Notes under the pieces: model-generated
What the model was told of the DNA's origin: nothing
Databases searched by the model: none
Seen by the model: only the letters and a program-made list of their open reading frames with translations
Shown: positions 39,201 through 64,000 of the stretch, one piece after another
Layout: each line of letters opens with the position of its first letter
Numbering within the stretch: the stretch's first letter is position 1
DNA from: Polydactylus sextarius
Taxonomy: Eukaryota > Chordata > Actinopteri > Polynemidae
Length of the DNA: 64,000 nt
Reading direction: 5' to 3'
Assembly: GCA_016801845.1 (NCBI GenBank)
Contig: CM028910.1
Span: 8,812,629-8,876,628 of the forward strand
Made by a program: the position numbers and the translations under genes

Positions 39201-39880
39201 GAGAAACAAGAGATCAGTTAGACTTGACTCCATTTAACTAATAGCTAAGTTTAGTGGGAGCTCCACTCAAGCATCTGGACATAATTACACTTACTACATA
39301 ACACTAATGGACACCCAGTAAGTCAAGACCATATGATGTAATCTGCTGGTAATACATCTGAAAAGGTAGTGCACGCTACCTTTTTACAAACACAGATGAT
39401 GTAAGTGCTCACTGGGATCAGTTAGATGAACATCTGAGGCTGTCCCCTGAATTTTAACTGACACACAACTGAGTGGGTAGAAATTACCAGGAAAGTTGGA
39501 CATGTGGCATCTCTCCAAGGCATCTGAGCTATCGGGGCAGGTTTCGTTATCTCTGTGTAGAGATTGGTCTCAGTGGATAGACTTACCTCGATGTTACAGC
39601 CTCCCTGGTCCACCAGCCATTGCAGCTCCCGGATGTGGCCAGTAGCTGCTGCATCGTGAGCTGGCGTAGCTCTGTTTAAGGCTCGCGGATCAGCTGCCAG
39701 ACCCAGTTCGCTCACCAGGAACTGTAGGCACTCCAAGCGTCCACACCTGGCTGCGTGGTGCACTGGGCTGGCGCCTTGAACATCAGTAATGGCTGAAGAG
39801 AGGTGACCAGAAGACGCCAGATCCCTCAGGGCTGTGAGATCTCCCGCTCGAGCCGCTTGGATGGCCCAGTGTAGCACCAT
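24913..39880 (-). CDS. espnl: Espin-like protein (ankyrin repeats, actin-bundling family)
   Basis: Espins bundle actin in stereocilia and microvilli. ESPNL is the shorter paralogue expressed in hair cells. Exons on the minus strand: 39880-39587, 38940-38750, 36212-36026, 35925-35743, 35636-35505, 30255-30091, 29993-29852, 29394-29222, 29142-28978, 28296-27338, 25444-24913 (stop TAG). This gives 1,040 residues (human ESPNL about 1,005). Residues 1-329 (five exons) are ankyrin repeats, for example [32 protein letters not shown] and [16 protein letters not shown] proline-rich exon (29993-29852) follows. Exon 29142-28978 carries the espin-family block [16 protein letters not shown], then a basic/Gln coiled segment. 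The 959-nt exon and last exon form the ESPNL-type C-terminus. The last exon has two in-frame acceptors 9 nt apart (upper limits 25444 or 25435). The 5.2-kb intron separates the ankyrin part from the rest. Confidence 0.93.
25560..25940 (+). repeat. Dispersed teleost repeat copy
   Basis: The motifs 'ggattgccatgaaatttagt', 'cttatgactttggtgagccc' and 'ccaccatgaggttcacattt' belong to a repeat very common in fish introns. A second copy in reverse orientation lies at about 38,450-38,690. It sits in the espnl intron 25,445-27,337. Confidence 0.65.
25982..26001. repeat. Short (AC)n run
   Basis: About ten AC units between two dispersed repeats in the last espnl intron. Confidence 0.9.
26071..26757 (+). 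repeat. Degenerate dispersed teleost repeat
   Basis: It begins 'acatttacatttacattgag' and runs through 'agaagaggtgagtctttaag', 'agactcctgtgctctgatag', 'agcctgcaccaagagttgg' and 'acatccaggtttcttgc'. The order of these blocks matches a long interspersed element that I know from many fish genomes. Compared with the remembered consensus, this copy is internally shortened. Class not determined. Confidence 0.6.
29530..29700 (+). repeat. Possible MITE remnant
   Basis: 'agtaaaggtcccacacttta' and the following AT-rich stretch resemble one end of a common fish MITE. It lies in the espnl intron 29,395-29,851. Weak support. Confidence 0.3.
30256..35504 (-). other. Large espnl intron (5.2 kb)
   Basis: No in-phase exon was found between exons 35636-35505 and 30255-30091, which join in phase 0. 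It contains a (TA)n tract (33,175-33,216), T/ATTT-rich DNA (30,430-30,560) and stretches of unique sequence at 30,900-31,700 and 34,350-34,620 that may be regulatory. The open frame on the plus strand at 33,471-33,881 has no recognisable domain. Confidence 0.75.
33175..33216. repeat. (TA)n microsatellite
   Basis: About 20 TA units in the large espnl intron. Confidence 0.95.
36213..38749 (-). other. espnl intron 2 (2.5 kb)
   Basis: It lies between ankyrin exons 38940-38750 and 36212-36026, which join as GG|G. The sequence is AT-rich with one dispersed repeat at its upstream end (about 38,450-38,690). No missing ankyrin exon is needed, since the repeats are continuous across the junction. Confidence 0.8.
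38450..38690 (-). repeat. Dispersed teleost repeat copy, inverted relative to 25.6 kb
   Basis: 'aatttcatggcagtgcg', 'atttcactcagatccacaaa' and 'gtcaacctcatggcggtg' are the reverse complement counterparts of blocks at 25,640-25,800. Confidence 0.6.
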
Positions 39881-40557
39881 TCCTGGCTGCTATGAAAATA
39901 TTATGGCACACAAAACAAGCTCGCTGGAGCTCTTTAGATCCCAGCAGGTTACCATCACGATTTCACATGCACAAACTCCCATACACAAACAAAAAACTCA
40001 TGCCTCCTCCCCGAGCCAGGAAAGTGACACCCAGGCAGCAGCCAGCTGGCCAGCACGGCCATCGTGGAGAGAGGAGGGGGGTCAGAGCCAGTGAGATAGA
40101 AAGGTAATGAAAGACGGGTGGAGGTGCAGCACTCGTGGCCCCCTGCTCTCCTTTGTGTGGCAGTGACCATATGCTGGCACATGCACCCACGCTTCACTGG
40201 AGATGGGGGAGCTGAGGCAGCACGGAAACTTAAGTAATGGGAGAAGCCAGAGCCAAGCCATGGTGGATTACAATGAGTGTTATATTTTTTTCTAAGTATT
40301 TTAAAAATTCATCTGAGGAGGAGTGGGAAGGAGGGAGGAGTGAAGGTTGACACATTTGTTAGATTATAATCTAAATAGAATATTTCATGGTTAATTTGAT
40401 CAGTGAAAAAAAAATGTCAGTGTGTATGTTAATATTTAATTTCAATAACACTCATACATGTCGCCCTGACTCCTATTAGCTGATTAACTCCTCACATGAC
40501 GTGATGGAAGCATCTCTCCATAACATCACACTTCAGGTCACTTCAAGTTCGCCCCCC
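39881..40557 (-). other. scly-espnl intergenic region
   Basis: About 680 bp between the espnl start codon and the likely scly poly(A) signal. It should hold the espnl 5' UTR and promoter. I see no TATA box in a convincing position. Confidence 0.5.
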
Positions 40558-40563
40558 TTTATT
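40558..40563 (-). promoter_or_regulatory. Candidate scly poly(A) signal
   Basis: AATAAA on the minus strand, about 135 nt after the scly stop. An ATTAAA at 40601-40606 is a closer alternative. Confidence 0.5.
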
Positions 40564-40697
40564 ATTTATATTAAATATTTCATCCGTTTTACATCATTCA
40601 TTTAATGTAACAATGAACACACAACAATTGTGCATCTTTCACTCCGTACACCTGTATTTGACCTGCAGGATAACTTCAGCGTGTCTAGGTGAATCCA

Positions 40698-43600
40698 TCA
40701 GTTCATTTCTTCCAGCAGCTGTACAGTTTCCCTCAGATCCTCCACGACCGTGTCCACATCTTCTCTGGTCGTCCCTCTGCCCACGCTCAACCTCAAAGCG
40801 TTGGCTGCCACCTCAGAAGGGACGCCACAACTCAGAAGGATGTGAGAAGGCCTGATGGAAAGATAAATTGCAGCGCGGGGGTTGTTACATAACTACAATC
40901 AATATGGTGTCTGAACAAAGATGTAACAGGCGGGAGAGGGACTCTTTTACCTGTTTCCACTGTCTGAGTGGCAGGCAGCTCCCACACTGGCCAGTAGCCT
41001 CCTACAGTTGGACAATACCCTCCAGCCTACAGCAGGAGAGAGAGAGAGATTAATCATTCAAAGCCTTTGTAGTTTACAAATAGCCCCATGCAGGTCATGA
41101 ACTGCCTCTGACAAACATCGGTGTAGGGTTAGTGGACACTGTTTGAACTGGCAGGCCACAGCGCACATAGGACAGAGACGGAAGAGTCATGACATCACCT
41201 TGTAATGTCGGTCCCAGGATAGACACGTTACATGTGTTCGGGAGGATATCAGAGCCGGGGTAATGGCTGTTGAATCGGATCCTGTCTTTAAAGACGGCCT
41301 GAAAAGAACAACATGATCTGTTACTAAATAATGTTAATAGACGTCATCGGTTCATCCACTTAACTTTTCATTGAGTTTTGTTTTCGTTCTATTATTAAGA
41401 CAACCACAGCTTCTCCACAGGTAGTGCTCTTAGCTCCTCGTACCCTTCTTTCATTCAAGGGGCGTCTTTGAAAATCCAAAATTTAAAAGATAGTCTTTCT
41501 TGTTTAATATGAGATATGATATTTTTACACTGTGCATGTTACACTGAAGATATGACACATAACACGAGTCAAGGTGACCACTAACCTAGCCTGAGTAACA
41601 TGTGTTAAACCTTATGTACACTTGTTAAACTTGTGTTGCACCTTAAACTGTATTCTCAGTGCTGTCCTGTATCAGCTGCCATTTGACAAATCAAAAGATT
41701 TTGTAAATATCAGAAATAATTTCTGGATCCACAAACTCTACTATTTCTGTTTCCAATATTTTATTGAGCAATATAAAATATAGCATAACATACAGCAATA
41801 TAGTTTTGTTCCAGTCTCCAATATTTTGAGAGAATGAAGGGTAGAGAAATAAGGGAAAGATAGAGGGAGAGATAAAGATATTACATGTTTTTTTATTCTT
41901 TATTTATTTTTGTCTAATTTCCTTCAGTCAAACTCACCCGCAGTCGTTCTTCCAGGTAAAGTCTGGTACTTCTCATGTGATTCTCATAATCTGACAGATT
42001 ACAGGTCACCAGCTCTGCAGCCTGACAGACACATAATAAATCAGTAGCTATAAAAGCAGCTACGAAAATAACAGCGTTGGACTCGTAATTTACTGCTTCA
42101 CAGGTAAAATACAATTTTCTGTGTTTTTAAACACTTTATAAATTCCCTTTAATGAGACTCTATTTTACATGTTCTGTTGCAAGACATTAAGATGTAACAT
42201 ATCAACTAGTTCTATGGTTACCTGCATGAACAGAAACGAGTTATTAAGAATTCATTGGTATGTAGTAAAATAAATAGAAAAGACAAACACCAGGACAATG
42301 GATTTTTAGAACCTAGAAACACAACATGTGTTTTTATAATTGGCATACAACTGATCTATAATCGATACATTTATTTGATATTACACAGATATTGATTGTA
42401 ACTGACACTACACAGGAAGTTGGTAAAATTCCACTGTCTTCTAATACTGAATATGAACATTACCTTTCCCAGACCAGCAATCATCGGTGTGTTTTCAGTG
42501 CTGTAGGAAGAAAGAAATTGGATTTTAATAATATTTGGATGTGTAATTCTGACAATGACCAATGCTTAGGGATGTATTTGGTACTTTATTACAACTCAAG
42601 ACATCATGATATGTTACCCAGGTCTGAAGTTTCTCTCCTGTCCTCCTCCAAACAGCATTGGATACAACGGTGTTCTTGTCCCGGGGCCGTTCACATACAA
42701 AGCACCGATCCGAGGAGCATAGAACTAGAAATGTAACAAACCCCGCCAGTTAAATCTTTTCCTGTTTTCTTTGTGATGCAATATCAAGATTATTTATAAC
42801 AGTTTCCTGACCTTGTGTCCCACTATGGTGAGGTAATCCACACCCAGTTCACAGGCATCTACTCGGATTTTCCCAAGAGCCTGTGCAGCATCAGTGTGGA
42901 GCAGGATCCTGAGCCGCTCACACTGCTTGTTGAGGGATTTTATTCTTTGGCAGATTTCCTGGATTGGCTGACAAGAGGAAGGCATTTCATTTTTACATAG
43001 AAATTGAATTTATGAATTCAACATTTGAAATACCACAAAACAAATGGATAAGTAGGACACATTGTTCTATTCTCTATCTTTTCCGAATGATCTGTTTTGT
43101 AAAAGTATTTATAGGTGAAGGCAGCGGAGACTGCCAGGTTTACGAGCCTCTGTCTCCTCTTACCATGATGACTCCTGTCTCGTTGTTGGCCAGCATGATG
43201 GAGATGAGACAAGTGTTGGGACGCACCGCAGCAATAATATCCTCAACTTCCACACGGGCTGTAGTCTTTGACACAGGCACCAGTGTAACATCTGCGATAA
43301 AAACACAGTCACACAAACACGCCAAGAAAAGGAGTGAATGAAAGGCAGCTATGATTATTTAGCTGTTAACATAAAATCAAACCTAAACTTCTCTTCTCAC
43401 CTGCTTTGCCTTGTCTCTGCAGATGCTCAACTACTAGTTTGACTGAGTCATGTTCCACATTAGAGATGATAATGTGAGGAAGGCCGGTGCATCCGTTGTG
43501 GTGTCCTTCACCTTGCTCTGCAGCCACACAGTTCTTCTTGAAGTGCTCTACAGCAGTGTGCAGCACCAAGTTATTGGCCTGGAAGAAAATGAGTCTGATG

Positions 43601-44173
43601 AGCCACAGGTGAATACATATACTGTTATTACAAAACCTGTTTTTTAAGGCACAGATGTGTCATATAATTCACCTCTGTTCCACCTGAGGTAAAAATAATG
43701 TCCTCTGCTTTCCCTCCAACCATTCTTGCCACATTCTGTCTGGACTGATTGATGATTGCTTTGGCTTTGGCTCCTACAGATTACAAAATGTTTTACGTAA
43801 AAGTATCATTTGCACATGTAAGTTTCAATTTAATGTAATTTTGTACATTTTGTACCGGACTCAAGTTGTTCACCTGCTATGTAGTTGCTACTGGGGTTTC
43901 CCCAGGCTTCCTGCAGGGCCTCGGTAATGGTCTGGATCACTTCTGGTTCCAGTGGAGTAGTAGCATTGTAGTCCATGTAGATCCTAAGTTACATTAACAA
44001 TAGAGAAAAGCTTCCTCATCTCAGCCCAAGTGTCGGTTTTACTACAACATATTAACAAAAACAGACCTAAATCAAACATACCTGTCTACGTTCATCTCTG
44101 AATAATGATGTAAGTTATGGTCAGTGAAGGTGTGACCCTTCACCAACAGGACGTCATCTGTTTGTTTTGCCAT
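40698..44173 (-). CDS. scly: Selenocysteine lyase
   Basis: SCLY is a cytosolic PLP-dependent class V aminotransferase-fold enzyme. It converts L-selenocysteine to alanine and selenide for reuse in selenoprotein synthesis. Exons on the minus strand: 44173-44082, 43983-43874, 43773-43673, 43578-43401, 43291-43164, 42967-42812, 42724-42618, 42500-42464, 42021-41938, 41298-41199, 41026-40951, 40851-40698 (stop TGA). This gives 440 residues (human about 445). Visible landmarks: [14 protein letters not shown] near the N-terminus, TSGGTE, the HTDAAQ cofactor motif (residues 227-232), PLP-binding Lys255 in VGHK at an exon end, RIGALY and [17 protein letters not shown] after it, and catalytic Cys383 in SVGAACHSD. 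All key residues are present, so the enzyme should be active. The ATG start gives [10 protein letters not shown]. An acceptor just upstream (TTTTTAG before GATTATGG) shows that a noncoding first exon exists. Confidence 0.96.
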
Positions 44174-44607
44174 AATCCTAAAAAGTAATGAGTTAAGATA
44201 GTAGGATGTCTGTACAGTTAATCCAGTCATGAACTACATTTACTGTAAACAGACATGTTTACAGTAAATATTAAAAACACTGTTAGCTGTCACAAAAACA
44301 TTTAATTATATCACTTTTTAAATCATTTATTATACCAATAGTATATAACATATATTATATCCAGAACAGTGAATGACAGCAGGTGTGAGTGAAGGGTGAG
44401 TCACATCTGTCGCCTGCTCGGGTTCAGATTAAGGTTTTATCAGGTTTTATAGTACGTGATGACTGTGATGACTTCTCTACAGAGACAACAGAGGTCTGAT
44501 TCACACTTCAAGTCAGTTTACATCTTCATATGTGTCCGCAGTCTCCTCTCAAACCAGTGTGTCAGCTAACGTTACATTCACGTCAACAGTGTGTGACACG
44601 TAGTTAC

Positions 44608-44800
44608 CTCTGGTGCCACCGACTATGCTTATGTTTAATTCAACGCGCAGGGAAACGTATGACCGGAACATTAAAAAAGAAAACAACCCGTCTCGGCTTT
44701 GGCACCGTCTGACAGACCCGGCTCATATTAAACCAGCGCACGCTGAGCTAACTCTCTGTCGCTCACATCTGTTTGCTTTAGCTAAAGCTAGCTAGTCCTG
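44608..44800 (-). promoter_or_regulatory. scly noncoding first exon and promoter region
   Basis: The minus strand reads CACCAGAG|GTAACTACG, a good donor at 44,606-44,607, that can pair with the acceptor before the scly ATG. The sequence upstream has more CpG than its surroundings. The start site and upper border are guesses. Confidence 0.45.
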
Positions 44801-45184
44801 CTAATCCATACTAGCAATATAATGTTTGAGTGATTATTACTCTCGTTTTAAGGCCTGAGGATAAATAAAGGACGTTTCTCTTCCAATGACATGGCAGCCT
44901 AAACCTCTTGGCTTTGTATCTGACCTTGTGAGGTGATGTGACGGTGTCCTGAGTAGATTTACTACAGACTGTGTCAATCATCAGCTAGTTAGCCAGTTTG
45001 TATGACTGGATGATGACATGGCAACCCGGTTCTGCCGGGTTGCCATGTCTTAAAGGGAAAGCGGCAATTTAATATTTCAGGAAGTAATAAACACTCCAAA
45101 AAATTATATGCAGAGTATAATTTATATATAATTAAGATATATATCATATAATTTATACAATTTCATTAATTTATTTATTTCAAA

Positions 45185-45790
45185 AAATCTCCTTCTCACC
45201 CTCCTGGGTGGTATCTGTGTGTGTTATTCTCAAGCTCGGGTCCTCTACCAGAGGCCTGGAGTTTGACGGTTCTGCGCAGTATCTCAGCTGTTCCTCGGAC
45301 TGCGCTCTTCTGGACTGAGGCTTCAGATGTTGTTCCTGGGATCTGTTAGAGCTACTCTTCCAGTTTGGGGGTCACTGCCCTGAGTGCTCCTACTACCACA
45401 GGGACCACACTCGCCTTGACCTTCATATCTGTTCCAGCTGTTCTATCAGCCCTTGGTACTTTTCAACCCTTTCGTGTTCCTTCTTTCTGATGTTGGCGTC
45501 AGCTGGTATCGCCACATCTGTCACCACTGCCTTCTTTTGCACTTTGTCCACCACCATGTCCGGTTGGTTAACCAGGAGCTGTTTGTCAGTCTGGAAGCTG
45601 AAGTCCCACAGAACCTTGGCACTGCTGTTCTCCGCCACCTTCGGTGACATTGGGCCCATGGGGATTTGGGTACTTCTATTTCATACTGGGTACAGATGTT
45701 CCTGTACACTATTCCAGCTACCTGGTCGTGCCTCTCAATGTACGCTTCTTACACATCTTACACACTGCCACTACTATATATATTTGCTAT
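45185..45790 (-). mobile_element. LINE 3' remnant (reverse transcriptase C-terminus), broken
   Basis: Minus-strand frames encode ERHDQVAGIVYRNICTQYE, then after a frameshift AKVLWDFSFQTDKQLLVNQP and RKKEHERVEKYQGL, then VVPVVVGALRAVTPKLEE with internal stops. This is the conserved tail of a non-LTR retrotransposon ORF2 (L2/CR1-like group, clade not resolved) as seen in many fish. It has frameshifts and stops and lacks the catalytic part, so it is dead. Confidence 0.85.
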
Positions 45791-45884
45791 TTGTTAACTG
45801 AAGCACGCATGAAATATTGTCACAACCCAACTTATATTTGATTTATTCAATATTATATATGTATATATTATAAAGTATGATGAT

Positions 45885-46250
45885 GATTATTATTCAGGTG
45901 GTCAGGTGGAACTGGCCAATCATATAGTGCTATTAAATTGCATGGGGACTCATGCAAAGTTGTTATTATTATTATTGCACAATATTATTAATGTACAATA
46001 TGCACATAATTTATATTTCTACTGTTTACATTTCTTTTGCATTGCACAGACTAGAACTATTCTATTGTGCTGTATATCACCAGAATTGTTTATATTGCTA
46101 TTGTATGTCTTTATTCATATGATGCATGATGATTATTACTTTTTATTTATTATTATTTATCTATTGCTTTCTTCTATTTAATTTTTCATTGTACAGGGAA
46201 ACATGTTTTCTTCAGTGCAAATGACAATAAACACTTTGAATCCTTGAATT
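45885..46250 (+). repeat. Retroelement 3'-tail-like repeat (copy A)
   Basis: It begins in ATT-rich DNA with 'caggtggtcaggtggaactg', contains 'tattaaattgcatggggact', and ends 'gtgcaaatgacaataaacac' and 'tttgaatccttgaa', an AATAAA-containing tail typical of fish non-LTR elements. A second partial copy is at 48,214-48,295. Confidence 0.5.
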
Positions 46251-48138
46251 TTATAGTATAAAATATGAACACACACACACACAGATATAGTTGATAATGA
46301 TAACCAGCCTATAAAAAAACAAATCCAGTACATTCTAGAAAAAAGAAGAGCCCATTACTTTGTGTTGCATAATTTCCATGTTTATTTAATATATGACAAT
46401 GTGTTTAGTGTACACAAACATTTGACGCTTAACTCCAACACTCAGAGACACTGAATGATCTACTGTCTGTTTAAGGTTTTGTAAATGGATGCAACTTTAT
46501 AATACAATGTTCACAGCAATCATGTTTATGTACAATGCAAAATAATTTGATAGTGAGAGAAAAAAAAAACAAAACAAAAACAAAAAAATACTAAAAGATT
46601 AAATGTGGAAGCACAAAAAAGAAAAATGATGTTCCTTCAAAGGGATGGATTAGAAAAAGTAGATTTTTATGATGTCGGTGAAGGTAGATATTGAAATAGG
46701 AGTAGAAGTGTGATAAAGTGTAAGGTAACCTACAGAATTACCCTGTACAAGATAGAATGCCTAATAGGGCCGTAGTAAACCAATTGCACCCTGCCACGCA
46801 TCAGTGGACAGATTATTACAGGTGTGTCCCAGATGGTTCCTGGATAAAAACCTACCTACAATCAATAAGGAACCAGACTGAATCCAGAACACAAGTCAAC
46901 ACAACCACTCCAGCAGAATAAGTACTTTTTCTTTTAAATATTAATGTACATTCATTGTGATTTGTTTTTTGTGACTGCATCAACGAAACTTTAGTTGGCT
47001 CAAATGTGATGGAAAAAGGCCTAATGAAAACCAGAGGAATGATGTTGACATTGAAATCAGGCTGGAGGTGACATTTTAAAATGGAGATTTAATGAAAATG
47101 ATGTCATGTACAATACAGCAGGTATTTCCTCAATGATGATGCTATAACTGGATAAAATACTACTGCAATCTCAGATTGACAGCTGTACACAGGTTGTGGG
47201 GTTGATGAGTGTTTAGACTGAATAGCTTCAAAATATGTCCACAACACACAGAATACTTTCCGATCTCAGGAAATATGTTTTCCATTATAGTAAGGTAATG
47301 TATGGATTACATTAAGAAAAAAAAAAAAACACAAAACAGTTTAAACCCACACTAAAACTTACAGTGCCTTTAGATACAGAAAATAATTTTTTTTTGTGAT
47401 GATAAAATGGATTGAGATGCTGCCGAGATTGTACACAAGCGACATCTAACTACTGTCGTGGGACCTGCTCTCGAGGCTGGCTGACCTGAGGCAAGCTCAT
47501 CCATCAAACTGAGATGTTAATGAAAACACTGAGCAGCCTTTTCATCATTTTTCAGCTGAAGGAGTTCAACAGTCGATGCACAGTGACACCATCTGCAGCG
47601 CCGATTCCATTTCTCATTCAAATCATGATCCTTTCATAAATAAGCTTCATGTGATTCACAATCCATACAAAGTTATTGTATGTATAAAAATGAAGTATAC
47701 TGTGTGTTACAGAGATATCCGTATAATATGATATCTGACAGGCATATTAGAAATGCAACATTAAAATACAGATGATGTTTTGTGTGAATATGTAAGTGAT
47801 GATGATGATGATGAAAAGCAGGAAAGTGATATGAATATTATCTGCAGACACATCCAGAACAGCATTATAGCAGCATGAAGGATGTATCTTCAAAGCAACT
47901 GGTACAGAGGCACACTTGTACAGTATGCCCATACAGTATGACTGAAAAGAGAGGCACTACATTTAATCGATATACATTTCATTCAGACAACCAGTTTCTT
48001 ATTCTGTACTGTGAGGAACAGGTTTTAGTTTTGATAAAGTAGTGGACTGACCACCCAAATATTCTCTACTGACAGTATTGATCTTCATATGTATGTTAGT
48101 TGGTCAGGTGTGGGAATCCTAATCATGAGGGGGGATAT

Positions 48139-48161
48139 TATCATTATTATTATTGTTGTTA

Positions 48162-48193
<32 letters not shown>

Positions 48194-48219
48194 GTTATTA
48201 TTATTATTATTATTATTAA
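48139..48219. repeat. (ATT)n microsatellite
   Basis: An imperfect ATT/TTA trinucleotide run of about 80 bp, directly followed by the copy B repeat. Confidence 0.93.
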
Positions 48220-48295
48220 TCAGGTGGTCAGTTAAAGAAACCAGCCAATCATTGTGTTATTAAATTGCATGGGGACAAGGTTGTTATTATTCAAA
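48214..48295 (+). repeat. Short direct repeat (copy B of 45.9 kb)
   Basis: 'aatcaggtggtcag', 'ccagccaatcatt' and 'tattaaattgcatggggac' match copy A at 45,885-45,975 in the same order and orientation, with small gaps. Confidence 0.75.
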
Positions 48296-49370
48296 CATTT
48301 AAGGAACTTATATTAAAAAGTGCAGTGTGCAGAAATTGCACGGTACTACTACTTTAGAAATATAAATGTCTTTGTAAATAAATACATGCAGAAATAAATA
48401 ATAAAGCTGTTAAATATCTAAATATATCACATTTTAAAACAAATAAAATTCAGGTAGAGAATGAGATTAATTTGGGAGGATTAATGGGATGATATTTGAT
48501 TACTTAACATGTGAATGTAGATACCCACAGTGCTCCTACAAGTAGCTATTACAACATGGATTCATCAAAATGCCACAAGAACATGAAGTTAATGATGATA
48601 TGCCATTCCCTTTGCCAGGCTGTGTGTGTGTGCTAAAGTTTCTAAGTAGTTTTTAGGGACAGGAGGCAGATTGCTCGATGTCAGGATTCATGAACCAGAA
48701 AGAAGAGAGAAATATTCTGAAGAGTTACACTCAACTGTCTTTTTTTGGTTTGTTTTTGTTTTTTGTTATTTTACTTTTTTAGCATGTTTTTTTTTTTTGC
48801 TGTATGCAAACCAGTTTAGACACTGTACATATAGCTGCAGTAGTAGAGTAGAGAAGAACCTGCATGTTTGCCTATTTACTGATGCAAATGTAGCAATGTG
48901 ATCCTCACTGACATGGCAGCTTTAGGTTAAGATAAATGTCACTGCTTTTTTTTTTCCCAAGGAGTAAATGTATAAGGCTCGATGTGTCACTGACAACAAC
49001 TACAGTACATTACCATACATATGTAATCGGAGATAAGAAACTTGTTGCTACTTCCTTCCATTTTCTTCATTCGTCCAAACTATGAATACACTCCAGTACA
49101 GTACAGTGACAGCTTGTTGAAGATGTTCTTCAGACTACGAGACTCACACCGCAGCAAAGGCCTGACACGAAAAGGGAGGGAGGGGGAAGGGAAGGCTTTA
49201 GATGCAGAGGACACTAGTGATAAACTCAGGCGATGGGGGGGAGAGATGGTTGGTGATGGTGGGGACGGGGCTCAGAACAAGGAGGGAAGGGGTAAGGACA
49301 AGGATCTATGTACATATTAGTCTTTGCGTTCATCCTTCTCTCATGACATTTGATCAGTGTTGTCATTGTT

Positions 49371-63758
<14,388 letters not shown>

Positions 63759-64000
63759 CTGGTGCAGCCAGAGACATGGGAACTAGGTTAGTACAGTTAG
63801 ATAGAAAGCACACGTGTTTAAACAAGAGCGGTGGTAGAGCACCATGTGGAATGACCTACTGGAAAAAAATAAAAACCTTCATCGTTTTGAACCAGAAGCG
63901 GCTTTTACTGTCTGTTTTAATAAACAGCGGTCAAAGAGAGTACAGATGGAAGAGTGCAAACAGGCTAAAATGGCTGTGAAAAAAAATTTAAGCACCTATG
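63759..64000 (-). other. kif1a intronic sequence at right edge
   Basis: It follows the acceptor of exon 63758-63444 (phase: one base, so the missing upstream exon ends with two). No further exon is seen before the edge. Confidence 0.7.

Larger units (their letters stand above)
46381..49370 (-). other. Probable kif1a 3' UTR (about 3 kb)
   Basis: It follows the kif1a stop codon at 49,371. The first convincing AATAAA with following sequence that fits cleavage is at 46381-46386. The stretch has no gene-like frame. It holds an (ATT)n tract with a short dispersed repeat (48,139-48,295) and several A-rich runs (for example 46,560-46,590 and 47,312-47,325). The length is inferred, and shorter UTR forms are possible. 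Confidence 0.5.

Noticed and set aside
45423..45659. Frame of 78 codons as a host gene between scly and kif1a
   Set aside because: The sequence is the C-terminal tail of a LINE ORF2 with frameshifts on both sides.

Overview
This is nuclear DNA of a teleost fish. Every gene is split into short exons with canonical GT/AG borders read on the minus strand. The introns carry repeat families that I recognise from memory as common in ray-finned fish, together with long (AC)n, (TA)n and (ATT)n tracts. There is no prokaryotic or viral gene organisation. Joining the exons gives proteins very close to known vertebrate families.

Five genes lie head to tail, all on the minus strand. From right to left, that is in the direction of transcription, they are: kif1a (49,371-63,758, C-terminal half only; the motor-domain exons lie beyond the right edge), scly (40,698-44,173, complete, 440 codons), espnl (24,913-39,880, complete, about 1,040 codons), klhl30 (19,684-23,134 coding, complete, 600 codons) and crocc2 (1,384-18,850, N-terminal 786 codons; the gene continues past the left edge). 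Reading phase was checked across every junction and is consistent throughout. The SCLY-ESPNL-KLHL30 trio and KIF1A and CROCC2 all map to human 2q37.3 (established knowledge), so the window is a compacted fish version of that block.

The genes form no operon or single pathway. crocc2 encodes a rootletin-type ciliary rootlet coiled coil, klhl30 a BTB-Kelch adaptor, espnl an actin-bundling espin relative, scly the PLP enzyme that recycles selenocysteine, and kif1a a kinesin-3 cargo motor. Control elements match the expected biology in two cases: an array of RFX X-box-like motifs upstream of crocc2, and a MEF2 consensus flanked by CAGCTG E-boxes upstream of klhl30.

Non-genic space is mostly intron: 8.3 kb in crocc2 (9.5-17.7 kb), 5.2 kb in espnl (30.3-35.5 kb) and several 1-2 kb introns in kif1a. 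Old transposon pieces include a 354-bp MITE with terminal inverted repeats just after the espnl stop, a LINE reverse-transcriptase 3' remnant between scly and kif1a, and several dispersed fish repeats. I found no tRNA, rRNA, CRISPR array or clearly new gene system. The most interesting items are the crocc2 X-box array, two in-frame kif1a microexons, and a phase-compatible, coding-like possible alternative terminal exon inside a kif1a intron.
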